Source of the DNA: Skermanella aerolata KACC 11604
GTDB taxonomy: Bacteria; Pseudomonadota; Alphaproteobacteria; Azospirillales; Azospirillaceae
Reading direction: 5' to 3'
Assembly: GCF_000936425.1 (NCBI RefSeq)
Contig: NZ_AVFK01000024.1
Coordinates: 62,001 to 126,000 of the forward strand
Length of the DNA stretch: 64,000 bases
Under the pieces are notes generated by a model that saw only the letters and a list, made by a program, of their open reading frames with translations, was not told where the DNA came from and did no database searches. A program made the translations under genes and the position numbers. Below are positions 61,301 through 64,000 of this stretch, piece after piece. How positions within the stretch are numbered: the first letter of the stretch is position 1; each line of letters opens with the position of its first letter.

Positions 61301-64000
61301 TGAATGGCGGCACGATCAGCAATGCCAATGCGCTGACCTTGTCGGGCGTGATCTCCGGCACCGGCAACTTGACCAAAAGCGGTGCCGGCGCGCTGACCCT
61401 GTCGGGCGCCAACACCTACGCCGGCACCTCGTCCTTCGCCGGCGGCACGGTCAATATCAGTGCCGACGGCAATCTGGGCGGCGGCGCCGTCACGCTGGGC
61501 ACCAATGCGATACTGACCATCACCCAGACGGCGACCATCGACAACGGCATCATCCTCAACGCCGCGCCGGCGCAGATCAGCGTCGCCAGCGGGGCGACGG
61601 CGACATTGAGCGGGGTGATCAGCGAGACCGGCGGCAGCCGCGGGCTGAACAAGGGCGGTTCGGGCACGCTGGTGATCGCCGCCAACGCCACCTATACCGG
61701 CACCACCGCGCTGAATGGCGGCATCTTCGAACTGGCCACCACCACCACCCTGGCCAGCTCCGGCATCACACTGAACAACAGCGGGCCGACCCTGAAGATC
61801 ACCGGCGCCGGCACCTTCGCCACGGCGATCAACGTGCGGGGCAATGGCACCAACATCATCAACGTGAGTGATGCCGTCACCCTGTCTGGCGTAGTATCGC
61901 TGGACAGCGGTGCTTCGGCCAGCCGCACCCTGACCAAATCGGGCACCGGCACGCTGACCCTGGGCAACAGCGGCAACGCCGTCGCCGGCACCGTCACCTC
62001 CGGCTCGAACACCTACACGCTCGGCCTGACGGTTTCCGGCGGCACGGTGGCGGTGGCGGCCGATGCCAATCTGGTCGCCGGCATAGTGACCCTGAGCGGC
62101 GGCACGCTGTCGGTGACCGGCGCCACGACCATCGACAATGCCATCGCCGTATCTTCGGCCAGCACCATCGACAACAGCGCGGCGGTCACCCTGTCGGGCG
62201 TCATCTCCGGCACTGGCGCATTTACCAAGAGCGGCACCGGCAATCTGACGCTGTCGGGCACCAACACCTACACCGGCGGCGCCACGGTTTCGGCGGGCAC
62301 CCTGACCGGCACGACAGCCAGCCTTAAGGGCAACATCACCGACAACGCGGCGGTCGTGTTCGACCAGAGCACCGCCGGCACCTATGCCGGCGTGCTCAGC
62401 GGCACCGGCTCCCTGACCAAAACGGGCACCGGCAACGTCACCCTGTCCGGCGCCAACACCTACACCGGCGGCACCACGGTTTCGGCGGGCATCCTGACCG
62501 GCACGACCACCAGCCTCCAGGGCAACATCACCGACAACGCCACCGTCGTCTTCGACCAGAGCATCTCCGGCACCTATGCCGGCGTGATCAGCGGCACCGG
62601 CTCCCTGACCAAATCGGGCACCGGCACCCTGACCCTGTCCGGCGCCAACACCTACACCGGCGGCACCACGGCTTCCGCCGGCACCCTGACCGGCACGACC
62701 ACCAGCCTGCAAGGCAACATCACCGACAGCGCCACCGCCACCGTCGTCTTCGACCAGAGCACCGACGGCACCTATTCCGGCGTGCTCAGCGGCAGCGGCT
62801 CCCTGACCAAATCGGGTACCGGCAACGTCACCCTGTCCGGGGCCAACACCTATAGCGGCGGCACCACGGTGTCGGCGGGCACCCTGACCGGCACGACCAC
62901 CAGCCTCCAGGGCGCTATCACCAACAACGCGGCCGTCGTGTTCGACCAAAGCACCGACGGCACCTATGCCGGCGTGCTCAGCGGCACCGGCACCCTCACC
63001 AAGCTTGGCGCCGGCTCCGTGGCGCTGTCAGCCACCAATACCTGGTCCGGCCTCACCACCGTATCGGCCGGTACGCTCAGCATCGCGGCCCAGACCAATT
63101 TGGGGTCCGGCGGGCTGACCCTGGCCGGCGGCACGCTGGCCTTCACCGGCACCGGCGCGCAAAGCTTCACCAAGGCCATCACGCTCGGGACCGGCGGCGG
63201 CACGATCAGCTACGGCCTGACCGGAGCGACCGACGAACTGACGCTGGCGGGGGCGATCACCGGCACCTCGTCGCTGACCAAGACCGGAACCGGCGTGGTC
63301 AAGCTGAGCGGCGGCACCAACAGCGCCGCGGCCTGGACGACGACGGTCGCCGGCGGCACGCTGTCGGTCGGCGCCGACGCCAACCTGGGCTCCGGCGCCG
63401 TGACGCTGGCGGCCGGGACCTCGCTGAAGGTGACCAGCGCCGTCACGATCGACAACGCCGTCACGCTGACCGGCGACGCCTCGGTCCAGACCGACGTCGA
63501 TGTCACGCTGTCCGGCACGCTGGCCGCCAACGGGCACGCCCTGACCAAGGTCGGCACCGGCACCCTGACCGTGACGAGCGCCACCGGTGGCATGTCGGTC
63601 AGCGCCGGCACCGTCGCGGTCGCCACGGCGGCGGCGCTGAGCGGCACCGTGACCCTCTCCGGCGGCACGCTGGACGTCACCGGCGCCACGGTCGCCATCA
63701 CCAACCCGATCACGCTGGGCGCTTCCAACGGCACGGTGAACACAACAGGGGCCGTCACCCTGTCGGGCGGCATCACCGGCACCGGCAACCTGACCAAGTC
63801 AGGCACCGGCACGGTGACCATCACCGGCGCCAACAGCTATACCGGAACCACGGCGATCAGCGGCGGCACCCTGGCGGTCAACGGCACGATGACCGGCACC
63901 GGTGCTGTGACCGTCTCCTCCGGCGCCACGCTGGGCGGCACGGGCACCATCGCGGGCGCCGTCTCGATCGCTTCGGGCGGCATCATCGCGGCCGGCAACA
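46375..64000 (+). CDS. Giant DUF4347/Calx-beta/autotransporter-repeat surface protein, partial
   Basis: The frame is open from ATG 46375 (GGGGGA 4 bases upstream) to the window end: at least 5875 residues, with the C-terminus missing. Domains in order: LEPR-like LEQRFMFDAAG (31-41); DUF4347 (about 127-290; ILSHGTEGQ with His182, FYGCSVASG with Cys225); an unassigned AT-richer part (290-480); an FN3-like segment (482-600); two Calx-beta domains (601-825); five repeats of about 123 aa (828-1446). A block starting LDTNSVVWAGTGNA opens at 1449 and returns at 3374. About forty passenger-associated repeats of the type LTKTGAGTLTLSGTNTYTG run through 1700-3220 and from 3620 onward. A spacer block (3224-3366, TGHDQVVVNGTVTVTGATL) closes the first cycle. 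No Sec signal peptide is visible. It likely acts as a secreted adhesin; the export route depends on the unseen C-terminus (type I signal or barrel). Confidence 0.9.
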   Translation, partial: MGVMGRGRRDKRNGLTGMRDHLHMSTSAIALEQRFMFDAAGVATAVDAVVHDPAADALFDTADHSVDQALLAAAAQAAIAVHTGEVAELPATERVEIASDASAVTLDTPTYQVIRAADGSLNDGRSEVVFIDTSIEDWQTLADGVKSGMEVVLLDGSSDGLAQMAAWAEGKSGYDAIHILSHGTEGQVRLGTLTLDTATTGARTTDLAAIGAALTAEGDLLFYGCSVASGTGEVFIGEIARLTEADVAASTDLTGSSSLKGNWILESKVNVQDDGSILTEKAIDIWDGLLVAAVKPADATDWTGTATTYQTASLGFTAPLVQTQADLGGSGWDVINTATNNGAAAQLRLITNATGATGSTSLLMTGRGGSVEFRTNLSGHTFDFSQLVLSASGVGYLQVYALDSNFNVTGTVVEVQKTNSANTAYVTISVGSNTSFNDIYGIRLTARDFTDNGTPTPGTTANGDANPSYRVDSLSVTDVKAPAGDSTAPTFDVAPATTSVTTTGFTATSSLNESGTVYYVVVADNATAPSAAEVVAGTASGGGGALASGSGSAGSGAFDSSSAITGLKSGTAYDLYMVGKDTAGNTMATATKVDVTTSAATVTLSASPTTIAEAAGTSTITATLSAAASVDTVVTLTPTGTATGSGTDYTLSSTTITITAGQLTGTATVTAVQDTLNENNETVILDITNVTGGGGATESGTQQSTVTITDDDAAPTVSIANASLTEGNSGTSNMTFTVTLSAASGKNVMVDYATTNGTATAGVDYTTVSSFLTFTPGQTSKTFDVTIAGDATVESDETFTVTLSGPNGATLGTSTATGTITNDDAAGPTITSATYNATSGVLAVTGTGLTNGNAVDETRLTLTGEGGGTYTLTDPGSVNTITASGTTGFSVTLNATDKAAVNQILNKAGTSSTSATTYNIAGLADWYGSGNADTTGNAVDVTNVPVPEITSATYDASSGVLAVTGTGFLKLSGATNDIDISKLTLSGQGGGTYTLTTSSVELGSGTSFSVTLSAADKLAVNGLLNKTGTSPVSGAAYNLAAAENWAAGAAAGVTDVDATGNGVTVSNVSAPTITSATYDATSGVLAVTGTGLVAASGVTNDITANTLTLTGEGGATHTLTTTGNVEVTDATSFSITLDSTDKAAVNQILNKAGTTSTGGTTFNLAAADDWNTVIADTSIADATNPVTVSNVPVPTITGSAYDVSTGVLTVTGTGFLKLSGATNDIDVTKLTLKGEGAATRTLTSANVEITSGTSFEVTLNANDQAAVALFLNKAGTSSTSATTYNLAAAEDWTAGADAGVTDVDATSPVTVSNVAIPTITSATYNVTSGVLVVTGTGFLSKSGGLNDIDITKLSILGDVGSYALTTGSTDDVEITSATSFTVTLGTTDKNAVALRLTKDGLISTGSVTYNLAAAEDWARGADGTVTIADLTTNAITASGNNATPTITNLDTNSVVWAGTGNAATLDDGFNLIVADTELGALNSGNGNWNGGSLTVQRSGTAVTSDTLGFNTGSISSNAALFSVNGGNLEASGQIFAGFTSTNGVLTVTFTSGQTTATTALVQDVLRRVTFRTDSPTGNMALAYSLSDGTSAATGTVTVTTNTITVNATGETSDADRNSVTLREAVAIAAAQSAGAETLVLTGALAAQTTTLTAGLTLAESLTLDADAASGFTLAGDSVTLDSGVILTVTNGSADTATITSTLAGSGGITKTGAGTLTLSNSGNTYSGATQISAGTLATTGSGGIGNSSAVTVDSGATLSLSGGDTIGSLAGAGTVSLGANTLTAGGDNATTTFSGVIEGTGGSVAKSGSGTMTLTGASTFTGTLTVSAGGVTLNHSGGTAMADTATVTLSGGTLTLSSAAETIGTLSGSGTLALGANALTVNQSTAGTLSAAITGAAGSSLTKAGGTTLTLSSTSNSTGWSGGLSVTAGTVSVSADSNLTSGTVSLDGGTLNLNGFGGGGTDNAIALGSSGGTISVTSSAATMSGTITGNGALTKTGGPLLTLSGTNTYSGGTRVGGSNGISIASAANIGAGAVTLNTGGTGLTITGTGVTITNAIAASNDATITNANAVTLSGEISGSSALTKAGAGALTLSGTNTHTGDWAVSDGTLVASGGSAIGNAAAVTLSGSGVFQASGNETVGALTGSGSAATDVTIDSGMTLTATYASNATLAGVIGGAGAFAKTGAGVLTLSGTNTYGATTVLAGALSVAADANLGGGAVTLNGGTLTVTGAVTIDNLFELGVNGGTVSNGSAVTLSGVISGTGDLTKTGSSALTLSGNNTYTGATNLSTGVLIVTHSNALGTSAGGTTVANGTTLRIGNGLTIADALTLSGTGVNAGYGALKVNEGTGSATVTGNITLAANTDIGAFNAGDTLTLSGVVSGGFALTKVGSGTVTLSGANTYTGATTVSTGTLVAANATALGTTGGTTTVTSGAALGLSGGITIAEAIAGLAGTGISNGGALVNVSGTNTLSGAVTLTGNSYLGATAGTLTISGAVGGSVSVTKVGAGTLVLSGANRTGLSGGITVSAGTLSVGANSALTSGTLTLAGGTLSLTATDTYANAVTMGTGGGTVDVGSGITATLSGDITGANALLKTGTGGLTLTGTGNSAGTTTLEVRDGTVTVASDGTLVGGAVTLNGGTLTVTGTDVTIDNAIAMGSNDGTVSNANAVTLSGVISGSGTLTKTGAGVLTLSGTQTHTGATSVLAGTLGVAADANLGSAAVTLNGGTLTVTGTGVTIDNAIAMGSSGGTVSNANAVTLSGVIGGSGALTKTGAGTLTLSGTQTHTGTTSVLAGTLSVAADGNLGSAAVTLNGGTLTVTGSSVTIDNAITLGSGGGTVSNANAVTLSGAIGGSGALTKTGAGTLTLSGTQTHSGTTSVSAGALGVVADSNLGSGAVTLDGGTLTVTGSSVTIDNAVTLGSGGGTVENASTVTLSGVISGSGTFAKAGVGTLTLTGNNDYTGATTVGVGVLAAGHNNALGTTAAGTTVSSGAALQVENGITLAENLSLAGTGVSSGGALVGNGTATVSGTVALTANSRITVASSGGLTVSGAVSGGYTLTKAGTGTLTLTGDNNAWRGAVSITAGTLVAGHNSALGDTTGTTTVQSGAVLELGSGVTVAENVSLAGTGISSGGALRVDTGTATLSGTVTMTAASMIGAGTGGSLTVSGAIGGNFNLTKVGAGTLTLSGANTNSGGTTVTVGTLLVTGSLGATTSLTVATGATLGGTGSIFAASSSNTVTISSGAFLAPGVEGTNSGAGTLNINGNLSISAGGTLSVDIAGATAGTGHDQVVVNGTVTVTGATLSVNHNYTPASGDTYLLISNDSTDAITGTFASLANNETLTANNRVLTASYMASGGNGNDFSLTAPVNDTPTTGNLDTNSVAWAGTGNAVTLDAGSDATVADTELGAQNSGNGNWSGGSLTFQRSGTAVTTDIFGFDTGNTPLFTVVGSNLLAGGNIFAAFTSTNGVLTVTFNSAATAATTALVQDVLRRVTFRTDTPTGNMALAYSLSDGNSAATGTVTVTSNTITVNATGETSDADRNSVTLREAVAIAAAQSAGAETLVLTGALAAQTTTLTAGLTLAESLTLDADAASGFILAGDTVTLSSGVVLTVTNGSADTATISSVIAGSGGLTKSGVGTVTLSGTNTLTGALSVTGGTLAFGATDNISSTSGLSLDGGTLAATAAGLSYAKGITLGAGGGTVDFSGGATTLSGNITGTGALTVTSTNAGVSLTLSGSANAHQGGTTLQSGILLLDNASAAGSGTLTINGGKIRAGSSAVTLTNAVTLGGTLTFSGSNALTFSGAVNLGNADRTIDNSINADLTFSGAISSGSLTIAGSAGTGAVILSGTNNYTNTTITGASSGGNINTLSVASAANLGSGTVTLNGAGAVLKITSATTFAKDITVGSSGGKLENSAAVTLSGIISGTGALTKAGASTLTLTGANTHTGAVTVSAGTLDLGGGGSISTSSGVTVDSGATLSLASGGAKTIASLAGAGAVSLSYTLTVGDANSSTFSGVISSTNTSGITKLGAGTLTLTGANTYTGSTTVSAGGLTLNRSGGALSDTTAVTVASGATLTVTTNDTIGSLAGAGTVALGSSTLVSGGNDTSTTFSGSITGSGGGSINKMGTGVLTLSGTNSYVGGTTLTAGTIAAGAVGALGTGGISFSTGTTLDLTASGTFANYIDMAANATINVGTGISATLSNVVGGSGTLTKSGAGTLTLSGTQTATGAMTVSAGTLAVAADGNLSSGTLTLAGGNLSITAATTISKAIAVSSASSISNDAAVTLSGVISGAGALTKAGTGTLTLTGTQTGTGGTTVSAGALAVAADGNLTSGTLTLNGGNLSVTAATTITKAIALSSPGTISNDAAVTLSGAISGTGALTKAGTGVLTLSGTQTATGGLTVNSGTVAIGAAANMVGGTLSLNGGTLDVGDTNFTLSNAVVVGSNGGTINVDTVNNNGLTLSGAVSGSGTLTKTGTDVVYLANASGFTGAIAVNAGSIVATGSSTFGSGQITMAASTNLGVAGSTRSIASNIVLAGNALFYTGQPTDTVNGETITFSGVVSGSGNLTIVGGTTPAGNLVVLSGTNTYTGATTLSTGRLSVAADANLGAGALTLSASTTLVISAATTIDNAITLAGGATVKTDADATLSGIVSGAGALTKSGAGTLTLSGTQTATGTTTVSAGTLAVAADGNLLSGALILSGGNLSVTGATTVDNAISFSNSGGTVTNSDAVTLSGVLSGSGDLTKSGAGTLTLSGTQTGTGATTVSAGTVSVATAGNLLSGAITLSGGNLSITGAATITQAISLSSAATIDNTAAVTLSGIISGAGTLTKSGAGTLTLSATQTGAGGTSVTAGTLAVAGDANLLSGAVTLNGGTLSVTSAATIDNAVVLGSNDGSISNSAAVTLSGVVSGTGALTKAGSGTLTLSGTNTHTGTTEVNTGTLTIADTGNISGAALTLNGGTLSVTGSAVTVANTVTLGVNGGTISNANALTLSGVISGTGNLTKSGAGALTLSGANTYAGTSSFAGGTVNISADGNLGGGAVTLGTNAILTITQTATIDNGIILNAAPAQISVASGATATLSGVISETGGSRGLNKGGSGTLVIAANATYTGTTALNGGIFELATTTTLASSGITLNNSGPTLKITGAGTFATAINVRGNGTNIINVSDAVTLSGVVSLDSGASASRTLTKSGTGTLTLGNSGNAVAGTVTSGSNTYTLGLTVSGGTVAVAADANLVAGIVTLSGGTLSVTGATTIDNAIAVSSASTIDNSAAVTLSGVISGTGAFTKSGTGNLTLSGTNTYTGGATVSAGTLTGTTASLKGNITDNAAVVFDQSTAGTYAGVLSGTGSLTKTGTGNVTLSGANTYTGGTTVSAGILTGTTTSLQGNITDNATVVFDQSISGTYAGVISGTGSLTKSGTGTLTLSGANTYTGGTTASAGTLTGTTTSLQGNITDSATATVVFDQSTDGTYSGVLSGSGSLTKSGTGNVTLSGANTYSGGTTVSAGTLTGTTTSLQGAITNNAAVVFDQSTDGTYAGVLSGTGTLTKLGAGSVALSATNTWSGLTTVSAGTLSIAAQTNLGSGGLTLAGGTLAFTGTGAQSFTKAITLGTGGGTISYGLTGATDELTLAGAITGTSSLTKTGTGVVKLSGGTNSAAAWTTTVAGGTLSVGADANLGSGAVTLAAGTSLKVTSAVTIDNAVTLTGDASVQTDVDVTLSGTLAANGHALTKVGTGTLTVTSATGGMSVSAGTVAVATAAALSGTVTLSGGTLDVTGATVAITNPITLGASNGTVNTTGAVTLSGGITGTGNLTKSGTGTVTITGANSYTGTTAISGGTLAVNGTMTGTGAVTVSSGATLGGTGTIAGAVSIASGGIIAAGN
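48856..50710 (+). repeat. Five intragenic repeats of about 370 bp in the giant gene
   Basis: Units begin near 48856, 49212, 49585, 49952 and 50323, each coding a segment that starts PTITSATYDATSGVLAVTGT and includes NDIDITKLTL, an ADKAAVNQILNKAGTSST-like stretch and an AAAEDW motif. They are similar but not identical, about 123 residues each. Confidence 0.85.
50719..51480 (+). repeat. First copy of a large duplicated domain in the giant gene
   Basis: This block (LDTNSVVWAGTGNA to SADTATITSTLAGS) matches 56494-57243. Offsets are 5775 bp at the start and 5763 bp later, after a 12-bp length difference. Around 51190-51390 the two copies look almost base-for-base identical, including the run LREAVAIAAAQSAGAETLVL. 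Confidence 0.85.
54190..55230 (+). repeat. 261-bp near-identical tandem repeats in the giant gene
   Basis: GTGACGCTGAACGGCGGCAC-type anchors recur at 54271, 54532, 54793 and 55054, exactly 261 bp (87 codons) apart. Each unit codes AVTLNGGTLTVTGTGVTIDN, a glycine-rich loop, NANAVTLSGVIGGSGALTKT and GTLTLSGTQTHTGTTSVLAG. The high nucleotide identity suggests recent amplification. Confidence 0.9.
56494..57243 (+). repeat. Second copy of the large duplicated domain
   Basis: It repeats 50719-51480 and opens the second super-cycle of passenger repeats after the spacer block ending near 56470. Confidence 0.85.
62268..63010 (+). repeat. 192-bp near-identical tandem repeats in the giant gene
   Basis: The codons for FDQS fall at 62359, 62551, 62749 and 62941: spacings of 192, 198 and 192 bp, the 198 caused by two extra codons. 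Each 64-residue unit codes TVSAGTLTGTTTSLQGNITD, VVFDQSTDGTYAGVLSGTG and SLTKTGTGNVTLSGANTYTG. Confidence 0.9.

Noticed and set aside
48099-63833. Many long minus-strand frames with VPVPVTVSVPP-like sequence
   Set aside because: They are antisense shadows of the repetitive giant gene; their repeats follow the plus-strand codons.

Overview
The window reads as chromosome of a high-GC alphaproteobacterium, probably a Rhodospirillales/Azospirillaceae-type organism such as Skermanella or Azospirillum. Supporting signs are a GapR (DUF2312) gene, a DUF1244 gene, a one-cysteine L36 ribosomal protein, an HisKA_2-type histidine kinase, and very GC-rich coding DNA in which long antisense shadow frames stay open. 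The genus is inference only.

Layout. 1-1.6 kb: end of an S24/LexA-like repressor, a small unknown gene, a palindromic repeat element, gapR and a DUF1244 gene. 1.9-3.9 kb: a two-gene minus-strand unit (N-formylglutamate amidohydrolase and a carboxylate-amine ligase), next to a DMT exporter. 5.2-6.8 kb: convergent FadR-type and IclR-type regulators. 7.0-10.9 kb: FecR protein, OmpA lipoprotein and CHASE2 sensor kinase in one unit. 11.3-12.2 kb: a Xre/ParS-RES toxin-antitoxin pair in AT-richer DNA. 12.3-16.3 kb: glcDEF for glycolate oxidation. 16.6-18.9 kb: rpmJ and two SAM-dependent methyltransferase-like genes. 19.1-26.8 kb: a nucleoside salvage operon (two ABC permeases, cdd, purine nucleoside phosphorylase, deoC, deoA, an EamA transporter, add), facing an NCS2 nucleobase permease. 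28.3 kb: dodecin. 28.7-35.7 kb: a Fur-type siderophore uptake operon (TonB receptor, ATPase, binding protein, fused permease, FhuF, PPOX flavoprotein). 35.9-40.0 kb: an FAH-family enzyme and an hsp20-lon unit. 40.4-42.0 kb: a secreted protein with a single CxxCH haem motif.

42.0-46.4 kb is an accessory patchwork. It holds a GNAT/DUF6916/phage-tail-collar cassette with a deleted second copy, a REP-associated tyrosine transposase (RAYT) beside its probable REP substrates, and two copies of a candidate structured small RNA. From 46375 to the window end, one uninterrupted reading frame of at least 5875 codons encodes a giant surface protein: LEPR-like N-terminus, DUF4347, Calx-beta repeats, then two super-cycles of autotransporter-associated beta-strand repeats. 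Its C-terminus lies outside the window.

Two families of GTAG-headed palindromes (REPs) are scattered over the whole window. Family A has ten copies and family B has five. Most are paired with their GTAG ends facing each other, sometimes inside longer imperfect inverted repeats of 200-240 bp. The RAYT at 45 kb plausibly mobilises them.
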